DNA of 64,000 bases from positions 62,001 through 126,000 of the forward strand of contig NC_088778.1 in the NCBI RefSeq assembly GCF_954871325.1, in the 5' to 3' direction. Position 1 is the stretch's first letter. Each line of letters opens with the position of its first letter. Below are positions 50,300 through 60,488 of the stretch, piece after piece. The stretch is from Gordionus sp. m RMFG-2023 (Eukaryota; Nematomorpha; Gordioida; Chordodea; Parachordodidae). The notes under the pieces were generated by a model. It searched no databases. It saw only the letters and a program-made list of their open reading frames with translations, and was not told the DNA's origin. A program made the translations under genes and the position numbers.

Positions 50300-51120
50300 C
50301 AGAGTTGTTAAACGCTACTTTTAAAAGTAGCGCGCTACCGCTATCGCTATTTGTCAAAAAAAGTAGCTCGCTATTAGCTACTATTTTTTAAAAGTAGCTT
50401 TAGCTACTTTTAAAGCTACTTTTTATAAAAAAAATTTACAAACAAATTTTTTATTTTTTGCTTATAATGTTATTGTATAGTAAATATATAAAAATCAACA
50501 TTTATAAATATTAAAATATAGTTAGTTTTGATTATAAAAAAATTTATGTAATAAAAATAAATATTTATGGTAATTTGTTGCATTTTAATAATAAAATCAT
50601 TTCAATATTATCATCCCCAAGTCTAGAGCGACGATCAGAAAGTATAAGTTTTGTCTTGTTAAATAATCTCTCGACACTAGCACTTGAGGGTAAGGGCGTA
50701 TTTAATCTTATACACATATTTTTAATATAAGATAGATTATCAATAATTTTACTTGCAAGTACATCGTATGTCTGGCATCCTATCATTTTTAGGGCTAATG
50801 CCACAGATCTTCTTTCTAAAGTTCTAGGGTCTAGCCAATGGCCTGTGATTCCCAAATAAGCTCAAAAATATTTAATCAGATCAATTTATAAATATAAATA
50901 AGTTTTTACCTTCTGTTATGTGTTCAACTATCTCCCGTGGTACATATATATGATATCTCTGATAACTCTACTATTAGAGCATCTTTCATCATTTTAAAAT
51001 TATCTGCTATTTTATTCATTAGTGTCTGGCGGCATAAAATTGTTGTACCAGGGGATAGAGTTTTAATCATCATGGTTTCAGATATATTAAAATTTATATC
51101 CTCTGAATAAATTTTAGCTA
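50300..51120 (-). pseudogene. Internally deleted hAT transposon, minus strand
   Basis: The 3' terminus at 50,300 is CAGAGTTGTTAAACGCTAC followed by repeated tagcgcgcta words, as in the complete element at 56,457. Reading from high to low: TLSPGTTILCRQTLM...SYICTTGDS, a TGA where the sister copy has Trp, then THNRR. After a probable intron comes GHWLDPRTLERRSVALAL...GCQTYDVLA. A jump then leads to the C-terminal dimerisation block [27 protein letters not shown] split over 50,580-50,700. The middle of the transposase, including TVTDN, is missing. The upper end and its terminal repeat were not found. Confidence 0.82.
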
Positions 51121-52974
51121 AATTTTAATTTTTTAAATATCAAGATTTAATAGATCCTCAATGGGATTTCTGGGGTATTAGTAAATTGCATAGAGACATT
51201 AGATGAATCACAAATTGTTCATTGATTTGATCGAAAATGTATCCAGTGAAATAAAAACGGTTATTTTAAATTCTCAATTGAATCCACATTAATATTAGAA
51301 CGATTTGTTTGTATACAAGTCGAGGCTTGTGAATCTCAAAATCATATAATTTCGCCTTCGCCTCAACTATCATATAAATCTCATCATGTGAACTCTTGGT
51401 CGATATCTCTTAATTTTCTAAGTTGTAATATTATTATATTGGTGACTCTCATAACCTCACTAAATCCATAGCATTTTTTAATATATATTGCATAAAATGG
51501 TTATGTAATAAAATAATTTATTAATACATTCTAATGCAAAAAAATAGACTGACGTAGTGAATCTAATAATATATCAGTATTAGGTAAAATATCTGGTTCA
51601 GGCTATACTGATATTTCTCCAAGGACACTCAAAAATTTTTTAGACATAAAAATACTATAACAAAACTAACAAATTATGTTGGATTGCATATAAGACATGC
51701 TTTTGCACTTTCTTTTTTCTTGTAGCACAAGAGGTCTTAGAAATAAATTTATTCAGCAAATTCTACTTTTTTAATTTATTACCGTTTTATGCACTCTGGA
51801 AATTTTTGTTAAATATAGTAGAGTGGTTATTAGAAATAAATTAAATATAATTTTTTTGGTTGATAAAATTTATAATTTTCTTATACCCATCCATCAGGGT
51901 TTAAGGTTTAAAAAAAAATTTAAGAAAATAAATCTTAATTTTCGCGGGATAAAATATTAATACACTAGGAATATTTAATTAGTTTTGATTTTATTTTAAA
52001 ATTTATAATAGAATATAACCTATTTGAAATACAATGTTTGCAATTCACAATTCTTAAATTTTTCAAAAAAATTTACTACGGGGAAAGAATTTTTCTCCTT
52101 GACCTGTCCTCCCCGCTGGAAACGCCTGAACCAAACCTATTCACTGAACCAACCTTGAACTGAGTAAAGTTCGTGATTTTGACCTGGTCCTGAACCAGAA
52201 CCGAACCTGGCCAAAAAATTACAGGTTCGAAGCTCTGAAAAAGGCATGATAAATATATAATTGTATTTCCTAGGCGTCAAATGTCGCGGGTATTGATAAT
52301 AAATTTCGATTTTGATATGGTCCTTCACCAGAACCGAACATGGCCAAAAAAAAATTAGAGGTTAGAAGCCCTGAAAAAGAAGACATTTCCTAAGCGCTAA
52401 ACGTCACGATTATTGTTATTAAATTTTGATTTTTACAAATAAATTAAATACTGTCAAGTTGCCTATAGAATTGTTAATAAACGAGATCGATCCAAATGGC
52501 GAAGATGCAATCATAATGGTCTCAATTTTTTAACGAATCCTCAAAATGACTTGAAACGCAGATTTTTTAAAAAAAAATCTAGTTCTCGTGCCCATCTTTT
52601 AAACGGTTCACTTTTTTTTCTAACTACTATTTAAATTTTTTATATAACATACAAAATTGTAGGGGAGATTAGGGATGTGTTATCCCGGGGCTAGATAATT
52701 TCTTCTCAAATATTTTTAAAACTGAATAACTTTGTAATTTGAAATTTAAGCCATAAATGTATTTTTTAATAAGATGCTTCAATTCAAAAATGTTTCGTAT
52801 AAATATGCTCACGAAAAGTTTTATATGCAAATTTAAATTTTAACACGTCATTCCTGACTTTCAATTTGATTGAACCCTTAAATCAAAAGATAATTTTCTA
52901 GGTCGTATATCCAGATTTTTGTGTTGGAAGTCTTTCTCATTAAATTAATTAATAATAGAGATCGTTTCATCTTT
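51121..52974. other. AT-rich stretch with a gaacc-rich patch
   Basis: 51,121-51,450 may hold the worn 5' end of the hAT copy. 52,110-52,360 carries repeated gaaccagaaccgaac-type words, partly duplicated (about 52,180 and 52,320), similar to 37,840-38,060. No gene. Confidence 0.45.
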
Positions 52975-53255
52975 AGTGTTAATTTCGCAATCAGAGCAAA
53001 TCAGAATTCATGCAATTAAATAGTTCCGAAACTAACAGCCACAATTTAAAGATTAGTAATCAACTAATATACTTAGGATCCCCGATTGAATACAACTTAG
53101 CTGTTCGCACTTTCATTCAACTCTTGAGACTCATTGAGAGTTGATTGATATCCTACTCAGACTCTCCTCTCATATAAAGTTTTTTATTTTGAAAATCATT
53201 TTTAATATACCGCCCCTTCTTTACGCACTTAGTATTACACTTGGCTAATATTTAA
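52975..53255 (+). pseudogene. Small LINE scrap, RT thumb
   Basis: Reads NQSKSEFM, then LIYLGSPIEYN, then AVRTFIQLLRLIES. After a shift come LRLSSHIKFFILK and a LLYALSI segment. This follows the order INQDKSEY, LGSPVGKDKS, LSRLPAHQAFFLLK, ILYTL of the RLE LINE at 25.4 kb. Truncated at both ends and frame-shifted. Confidence 0.65.
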
Positions 53256-55175
53256 GCAAAAATTACAGTTCATCTTTAAATGTAAAAGATAAAAAAATTT
53301 TTTTTGGCTATTTTGAAGGAAAAACAATTAAATCTATAAAGTATTTTGCCAAAATTTTAAATGATTTATTATATTCTTACTGAAATTTATTATTAAAATT
53401 AATTATATATGTTAGATCAATCGTATCAATTATTGAATTTGAAAAGAATATAATTCAAGTCAAAAACAACCCCTTCCCCCCCCCCAAAAAAAAAAATTAA
53501 AATAAATCAATACCTAAAAAAATTAATGCTTACCCCTTCAAAAGAATATCTTCCCCAAAAAATCTTAACCTCCACCTCAAAATGCCAATATATTTTGGAG
53601 ACATTTGCCTCCTACCCACCCCTGCCATGTAGTCACTGGGTTCAAATATTCATAAAATATAATTTTTTTATATGCTTAGGCTTTTGATGTCCTAAATAGA
53701 ATATGGTGACCCTTAAAAAAATTTTACATTTTAAATAATAAGAAAATTAGCCAAGAATTATGACATTAAACTAACATTTCAATAAAAAATATTACATTAA
53801 GTAACGAATATCGAAAGAATAAGGTAGATTATATACGTTACAAAAAAATTTATGTGCATATAGTTTAGGCATGGTCAAGCTTTTGTTCAAATTCGACAAG
53901 GGTATCTGGCTGTCAAAATAAGATTATTTCCAGATATTGTATTATTTCATATAGTGTTGACAAACCACCTGGATTTAGAATATTTAAAATGGCTAGAGTG
54001 AAATAAGGCTCAAAAATATATTCAAAGATATTTTAAAAATAAACTGGGAAGAAGAGGATAAATAATCTGTATAATACGTAGAATTACATGATTCACCCGA
54101 AACTAAAACCTGCATCGGGTTCATTGTAATTAATTTTTATTTCTGAGAATCACGAAATCTTTTGTTAGATTTCTTATTTGTTGAATTGCTAAGTCGCCCA
54201 ATTTCTAAGTCGAGATTTACGTAATCTTAAATAATGTTATATTTCCTTAATGCTGAATGGATTTTCTTTTTTCAATTTTATTATTTTTCATACAACTTTT
54301 TTATTTTTCCAAAAAAATATACATCTTTTTCAAAAAATACGAATTCCAAGAATTGGTCAAAAAAAATTAGTCACAATTCAAAAAATCGATAAAAGAAAAG
54401 AAAAAATAATAACAATCCAAAAAATTGATAAAAGAAATAAAAATAATAATATCTCCCTAAGATATCTTAACAGGTAGGAAGTAATTTGATGTGGATTTTT
54501 TTGAGATGGGGGGGGGGGGGGGGTGGAATGCTTTTCTTCCTACAGGTCGGAGAGATAAAATTTGTCTTTTGCAGACATCTAATCTTATAACCTATAGTGA
54601 ATCATCATAATTTAAAACATATTTAATAATTATTATAAAAATTAGTTAAAGAGATATGTTAATTATAATATATATTTTTTTCTAAAATTACCACAATAAA
54701 AGATTTTTACATAGTTAATAAAAAATGAACTCATTAGTAATAATGAACCAAACTACGCATTATTGATATTGTAAACAAAGTGATTTTAAATGCGGGCTTA
54801 AATCAATGTATAGCGGCAAATAACGAAGATGGATTTAAAATAAGGAACTTCTATGCATGGTAAAAAAAAATATTTGAAAGAGCAATTGGAACTGACCACG
54901 ACTACATGGCAAACCAGTAAGATTAAAATAAAAAGATTCTATTAGAATAAATTTATTCAAACTTAAAAATTATAATTAAATAAATTTATATAACAATTAG
55001 TTTCCACGTTTAAAAATATAAGATATATATGATGGAATGAAAATATTATTATCCATGATTTAATTTTGCAAAATATAGAAGGTAGTTTTACAAACATACA
55101 AAAAAACCTTAAAAAAATTAATTATATTTAAACAATACTATACATCTATAAAATGAAACACTATAATTCATAAGA
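53256..55175. other. AT-rich spacer downstream of the ligase gene
   Basis: C tract at 53,476-53,485 and a long G tract at about 54,508-54,523. No protein signature was recognised; the open frame at 54,250-54,477 is low complexity. Confidence 0.45.
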
Positions 55176-55259
55176 TTAATTATCCTCAATATCTAATTCA
55201 TTTTCATCTTGGTTATTTTTATCTTTTATTTGTTCTTGTTGATTGTAAAAATGAGCGAT
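55176..55259 (-). CDS. LIG1: LIG1 last exon
   Basis: 84 bp after acceptor ttattttag. Encodes [20 protein letters not shown], then ELDIEDN and TAA. It matches the polar, acidic end of animal LIG1 proteins after the YRKQ-type segment. Confidence 0.9.
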   Translation of the reverse strand: MAHFYNQQEQIKDKNNQDENELDIEDN

Positions 55260-58200
55260 CTAAAATAATAGATAAAGTTTATCATCATAAATTAGATAAT
55301 GGTTCAAACAAATCTAAAGGGGGGTGTATAAGATGAAGTGGGGGGGGGGGGGGGTTAGAGTTTAAATAGTTTAAAAAAATTGAAATGTGATAAAATATAT
55401 AATTATTATATATAGTTTAAAGCTAAAATGTGAAAGACCAGATTTTTTAAAATGCATATTTTAATTATATCATCCATGAAAAAAACCTAAAAATTAAGCC
55501 TCTGCAAGTTATTTGGTATTTTTTTTTAATAAAGAAAATAAATACCATAAATTAGTATGAATTAAGAAACTAAACAGTTGAGTACATTAAAACAGTATTT
55601 AAAAAATGGAAACACAAACTTGGGTAGCTGTAGTGGCATCTTCGGCATTTTTGTCTTCACGGAGTTTAATATAACGAGGGAACCTTAAGGATATGCCCTT
55701 ATCTGGGTCCACCTAAGCAAATGTCAAAGGAAATTATCTTTAAAAAAAACGCATCAATCATTGTCCCTAAAATTAGTGTTGTTAATCTGCTTGGATTTGA
55801 GCCAATTTTTATAAAAAAAAAGGCTAACTCAATATTTCTTTTGTCAGAAGAAATTATGCAAGCCTAAAGATTTGTCTCCATAGATGGCAGACGAAATATT
55901 TAAATACTGAGTTAGCCATTTTAAAAATCTGCTCAAATCTAGCCATTTAACAACACTACTACCAAGATACTAACCATTTAAAACTTTCAAAATGGAAACC
56001 AAGATATGCATTGTATAGATGGAATAAAAAATAAAGAAAATCTCCATTCCCTTCCTATCGACCTTTCCTATTTCTCTATAATTTTAATAGTGCGTCTTTC
56101 TTTTTTCTATAGCACACAAAAATGGAATATATACGAACCAAGCCTATGGCAGCCTTATGTATGGAGATATGGAAAGATCGGCCGCCTTAACTTCGCAAAC
56201 CAATTTGGGTTCGAACCAGATATCTGGGCTGCTACCTTGTTGTTCATTAAACCCAGTGCAATAATATGGTTTGGGGGCTTTTATCACGTGTTCCTCTAAT
56301 TTGGAATGTAATTCCTCTAAATCGGCATCTTTGAAACCTGTTCCCAACTTTGAAGAATTAAATATAAAAAAATATATTATATCGTTAATCATGATTAGAG
56401 ATCTGCATAATGTTACGGGCTAAATTTTTTATTTATTTTATAAAATAAGATTTTGCCAGTGTTGTTAAAATAGCGCGCTACTTTTTTAAAAAAATAGCGA
56501 TAGCGGTAGCTCGCTACTTTCAATTTTACATAATAAATACATCTAAAAATTATTAAAATATATTTTTTATAAAATCTAAAATTATAATCCTTTTATTTAA
56601 TTTAATTTTGAAATTTATATTTAAAAATATACATTATTGTTATATATTAGATATAAACAGTTGTTAAATAGCAATCTGTATTTAATTTATATTTGGCGCA
56701 TTCATTAAATTATATATTTTTGAAATTCCGTTATTGGTATGTCCTTGCTTTTATCTTATTTTATATTTCATTTTACATTTTATATTAAGCATTATAAATC
56801 TTGTTATGTGTGAGATTGTTGAAGATATTGAAATTTCTTTTGAAAATGAGCAAAATATAGATGATCCTTTCCCAAAATTCAAGAAATACTTTAACCTTGA
56901 AGAAAAAATTAATACTGGATATCGGTTTCGGTGCAAGATGTGCCGCAAAATTAACTCTTCAAATCATATGAGCAGCTTTAATTTGAAAAAACATTTAAAG
57001 GTAATATATTAAACAAATTTAATATCAATGTGTAGGCTAATCTTTAATTTTTTAAATAAATTAAAATCAAAAACCAATCATTTTTTTTATATATTCATAA
57101 ATTTTATCTAAATTATTTAAAACATTTTAAAATAGTTATTTCAATCATTTTTATGTACTTATCTCCTACATAATTTTTATTCTAAGTATTTTATAATTTT
57201 AGACTGTGCACACTTCAAATTATAAAGAGATTGAAAAATATCTCTAAAGTTTTGGGGTAATGGAAGAAGATAAACCCACTTCCAAATCAAATTTAATACA
57301 AACAAAATTAACCAATTTGGATTCATCAACACCTGGTGTATCCCAAAAATTGGCTGACAAAGTCATTATGAACTTTATAATAGATACAGTTCAACCATTA
57401 TCCTTGGTGGATAATGATTCTTTTATAAAGATGATAAACACTTTTTCTCCACGGACCAAGATATTTTGCCGGCAGACATTGATGGCAAGAATTTTGGAGA
57501 GCTTTAAGGAAATGAAAAAATCTTTGATATTAAATCTATCAGATGTCTCCTACGTCTGTACAACGGCAGATTGTTGGACTCACAATAGAAGGTATTATAC
57601 TTTCTGATCGTCGCTCTAGACTTGGGGATGACAGTACCGAAATGTTATTATTATTAAAGTGCAATAATAAATAAATTATATATATATAGGTAACAAATTA
57701 TAGTCATGTTTTTATATCAATATTTTATTTGTGGAAATAAAGTTACGTAGAAAAAAATATTTTAAAAAAAATCAAAGTAGCGTAATTTTTTTAAAAGTAG
57801 CTAATAGCGCGCTACTCATTTGAAAACGATAGCGGTAGCGATAGCGCGCTACTTTTTTTATAAAATAGCGGTAGCGATAGCGCGCTACTTTTAAAAGTAG
57901 CGTTTAACAACACTGGATTTTGCCTATATAATATTTATCAGAGGCCTGCAGGCCCGGCCCTAAGCCCAGCCCAAGTACACGGCCAGACCGTATTTTGATT
58001 TATTTAAATATACCCTGCCTAGGCCGGACCTGAAAATCTTTTTTTTTAAAAAAAAAGCAGAGCCTAAAAAACACGAGCCGGGCCGAAAAAAATTTTTGAA
58101 AAAAAATATTTAGACTGGGCCGTGCAAATGGTACCTCTGCAGGAGTTCGATATTTATCTTGGTATCTATTTTTGCAATTAAAAACATTTTTTTTTATTTA

Positions 58201-59445
58201 GTGCTGATCACCAATAAATAACAATAAAGTATATTTTAAAAAAAAAGTCATTCCAATAGTTATTATAATAGTAATTATTGTTATTAATCGGTAATAATGT
58301 TGTAATCAATATTTCATCCAGAATAATCTTACGCAAGCCTTAAGATTTTGCTTGTAGAAAGAAACAAAGGTTCGGACATCTATCAACGAAATCTTGTGGC
58401 TCGAGCAATATTTTCCTGGCTAAAATATTGAGTTATCCGTTTTCTAATTGGTAAAGAAAATGAGAAAGCTTTTAAATCCATTTTAGTAGATAAGGAGATA
58501 TAAATTAGAAAATATAAATACTTTGCAAATGGTTTGGTATTGTTCGTTAACATCGTCGTAACAAGCCAATAAAAGCCCGCCATAATGGCCCGTTCTTTTG
58601 CCTTGCCCCTGATAAGCTCCTATTATCACCAAATCAAAGGTATCCCCCGTTGAATCCAGGTAATCCTTTTTAAGCTTTAATATGGAAATTCAAAAAATAA
58701 ATTATTTTCTGTATGAGAGATAGAGGGTTCATTTTAAAAATTCATTTTTCGTCATTGTATTATATTAATTTATTTCAGTCTTACCTAAAGTTAGGGCCAA
58801 TATGAGGAAGTATAAATTAGATAAAAGAGATAGTATGAATAACATAAAGTGGAGAGAGATATTGAATGAGCCTACCACCAGAAAAGGTGAAAGCTAAAGA
58901 GAAAAAAAAAGTCTTAAACAAAAAGTGAATATCTTTCCATATAATGCTAAAGATTTAGATCTCAATGATGAATCTAACTTTAAGCCATTTATTAGAACGC
59001 TTGTCGATTTCGTAAGTCGAATCCAAACTTTTGACCATCAGTCCCTCACAATTTCCTAAAATATTATAATTTTTTTATCAATAAAACTAATTGTTATGAC
59101 TAAATAAAAATAGTTAATAGAAATCTTAAATTACACGTAAAATAATATCTACTTGAATTATAGGGAAAAGAAACAAATTTATGATTGAAAATTTTAAACT
59201 TTTTTTTCTTAACAAACCTTTGATGGCGGCATCCAAAAAATCCGAAACTTTATCCAATTCGCGCGTTTCCTGATTGGCCGGGAGGTCAAGAGAACGTGCG
59301 AAATCGAAAAAATGGCCGGAAGCTCGGAATGTTTCCTTCAAAAGTCCTCCTCTCTCATGTAATCGGTGAGACGGTTTCCGTTTAGATATAAAAGGTCGAA
59401 AGCGAAAGCCCGAACCTCGACCTTTACGTCGAAACTGGATGCGTC
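55176..59445 (-). CDS. LIG1: DNA ligase I, 3' half (six exons)
   Basis: ATP-dependent DNA ligase that seals Okazaki fragments and repair nicks in the nucleus. Six exons with GT...AG introns give, in order, motif IIIa ([11 protein letters not shown]), motif IV (CEGLMVK), motif V (LKLKKDY across an exon junction), [39 protein letters not shown], motif VI (SLRFPR) and the acidic tail of animal-type LIG1. Motif I (the lysine that takes AMP) and the N-terminus are not in the window; a gypsy fossil begins about 1 kb upstream. Two exons (56,139-56,347 and 59,218-59,445) each need a one-base shift to stay in frame. Either the copy is decaying or the assembly keeps single-base errors. LIG3 or LIG4 fit less well because of the C-terminal tail. 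Confidence 0.92.
55340..55354 (+). repeat. G tract in last LIG1 intron
   Basis: About 15 consecutive G on the plus strand, so a C tract in the transcript. Confidence 0.9.
55620..55712 (-). CDS. LIG1: LIG1 exon with motif VI
   Basis: 93 bp, 31 codons, between tttgcttag and gtttgt. Encodes [20 protein letters not shown], then [15 protein letters not shown] belongs to motif VI. Confidence 0.94.
55775..55957. repeat. Short hAT-like MITE in LIG1 intron
   Basis: Left end AGTGTTGTTAATC and right end TTTAACAACACT are inverted repeats. Just inside, ggatttgagcc and tctagccat-type segments also mirror each other. About 180 bp, non-coding. No matching 8-bp flank seen. Confidence 0.55.
56139..56347 (-). 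CDS. LIG1: LIG1 exon, OB-fold domain
   Basis: Acceptor cttcaaag before TTGGG, donor TTG before gttcgt. Encodes [20 protein letters not shown], then PDIWFEP and [10 protein letters not shown]. One base appears to be missing near 56,160, after which HKAAIGL is read in the next frame and joins VDPDKG of the following exon. Length 209 is one short of 70 codons. Confidence 0.9.
56806..57000 (+). CDS. hAT transposase exon 1, BED zinc finger
   Basis: Likely start at the ATG of MCEIVEDIE. The finger has CKMC (about 56,932-56,943), then LKKHLK at the exon end. The last histidine comes from exon 2 (TVH) once the intron from GT at 57,001 to AG at 57,202 is removed. The spliced reading gives a normal BED-type Cys2-His2 spacing. 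BED fingers bind the transposon ends. Confidence 0.82.
57203..57595 (+). pseudogene. hAT transposase exon 2, N-terminal part
   Basis: Starts [14 protein letters not shown], then an in-frame TAA at 57,245-57,247, then continues in the same frame: [57 protein letters not shown]. It matches the first domain of hAT transposases and the sister copy at 50.9-51.1 kb. The frame ends at a probable donor (AGAAG before gtatta), and the following exons are deleted. Confidence 0.8.
57599..57674 (+). pseudogene. hAT transposase C-terminal stub
   Basis: Reads [11 protein letters not shown], then [11 protein letters not shown] and stop, the very end of the hAT dimerisation domain. It nearly matches the same stretch at 50,580-50,640 ([15 protein letters not shown]). 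It sits directly after the truncated exon 2. Confidence 0.82.
57940..58149. repeat. GC-rich MITE-like insert in LIG1 intron
   Basis: About 210 bp, strikingly GC-rich (cctgcaggcccggccc, ctaggccggacc, gagccgggcc), with loosely inverted ends (agaggcctgcagg; ctctgcagg). It is flanked by a 9-bp direct repeat atatttatc (57,931-57,939 and 58,150-58,158). This fits an 8-9 bp duplicating hAT-type MITE. Confidence 0.6.
58522..58674 (-). CDS. LIG1: LIG1 exon with motif V and start of OB domain
   Basis: 153 bp, 51 codons, between tattaaag and gtattt. Encodes [20 protein letters not shown], then [13 protein letters not shown], and ends QTICK. Fully open. Confidence 0.94.
58979..59055 (-). CDS. LIG1: LIG1 exon with motif IV
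   Basis: 77 bp between atattttag and gttaga. Encodes [20 protein letters not shown], then SNKWLK. The EG-x-MVK motif contributes to the adenylation site. Phase fits both neighbours. Confidence 0.92.
59218..59445 (-). CDS. LIG1: LIG1 exon with motif IIIa
   Basis: Acceptor attttaaag before GACGC, donor AAAG before gtttgt. It encodes [24 protein letters not shown], then [17 protein letters not shown] and [14 protein letters not shown]. The frame changes once in the purine-rich stretch near 59,340-59,360; length 228 is one short of fitting both flanking phases. Confidence 0.88.
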
Positions 59446-60488
59446 CTTTAAAATTTTTGCAAAATATATTATTTTTTTTTGTAAAGTCAGTGAATGATAC
59501 AAAATATATATATCATTTTATCACAACAAGCATATAATCATTTAAGAGAAACCTTGTAAAATTAATCCTTGTAAAAATATTAATACTAATACTTTACTTA
59601 TTATGCGCTTTGCAATGACAGTCTAACTAGTTGAATAACAAAAATTTATATATTTTTAAACTAGAAAATATATATTATTCCTCTTAATCTAAAATTGGGC
59701 TATTTATTTTAAGAATTTGTAAAATTAATTTGTAGGTGTTGAAGATGATTTTCTTTCTGATTTTATTAGCGACCTTATTTATTTATGGTGAATTCCATAT
59801 CAAAACCAAGGTTTCGACCCGACCCAATCAGAATTTTTTTTAAATTTTCTAAATTGGTAGTATGTAGTTTAGCTAAGTAAAATAGATATTTTACTTCCTT
59901 AAACCACTTACTCGCTGGAGTTTAAAGAGAGGAAAAATGGTACATTTTTGACAAAATGCACTTCATTCATTTTCAAATATCTCAAAATAAAGTCAGAGTT
60001 AATTTTTATTATATAGCTTAATAATTACATCTTTAATATGATTGATATATAAATAAATGTGATAAAAACCCGATTAATACCCAAAACCGGAAGTACAAGA
60101 CTGGAAATTACCATAGAATTTTTCGGAACAAAATCCTAAACCGGGTGAAGGTGGGCCTGGAAGTTATGACTTTAAATGGCTAAAATTGATCCAATTTAAC
60201 ATAAATATCATTATATTTAAATTTAAATTTAATGGATACTAACGTTATAATTTTTATTTTAAAAATTACGTCTAAATGAAAGGCGTTTACTTTATTATTT
60301 TAAAAATGGAATAAAAGTATAAAAATAAAATTTTGTGTTTCAGAAATTTGTTTTGCTGTCAAAAACTTGTTTTCGAGGTGATTTTTCATACTTAAATATT
60401 CATCATCTCATAAATGTAGAATTTATCTTTCTGATATTATTTCCTGAATAGTTATAAATCCATTGTTGCCAAAATATTATTTGCGTAT
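59446..60488. other. Region between the LIG1 exons and the gypsy fossil
   Basis: AT-rich. I searched the minus strand for the preceding LIG1 exon (motif I to III region) and did not find it. No LTR or primer-binding site was recognised for the gypsy element either. Confidence 0.5.

Larger units (their letters stand above)
56457..57915 (+). mobile_element. hAT transposon with intact ends, internally deleted
   Basis: 1,459 bp bounded by CAGTGTTGTTAAA and its inverse, flanked by a perfect 8-bp duplication gattttgc (56,449-56,456 and 57,916-57,923), as hAT transposases make. Subterminal tagcgcgcta / gcggtagcg words are repeated at both ends and are probable transposase-binding sites (inference). 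Inside are the N-terminal part of the transposase and only the last two dozen codons, so the middle is deleted. It lies in a LIG1 intron on the opposite strand. It could move only with a helper transposase. Confidence 0.93.

Noticed and set aside
53870-54010. Possible exon-like stretch on the plus strand
   Set aside because: Reads for some 40 codons without a known motif, without convincing splice sites, and in one frame only by chance length.
56200-56225. ggttcgaacc word resembling a tRNA T-loop
   Set aside because: It lies inside the LIG1 exon encoding WFEP; no cloverleaf surrounds it. No tRNA was found elsewhere.
56006-56299. Plus-strand 97-codon frame
   Set aside because: Antisense to a LIG1 exon and its intron.
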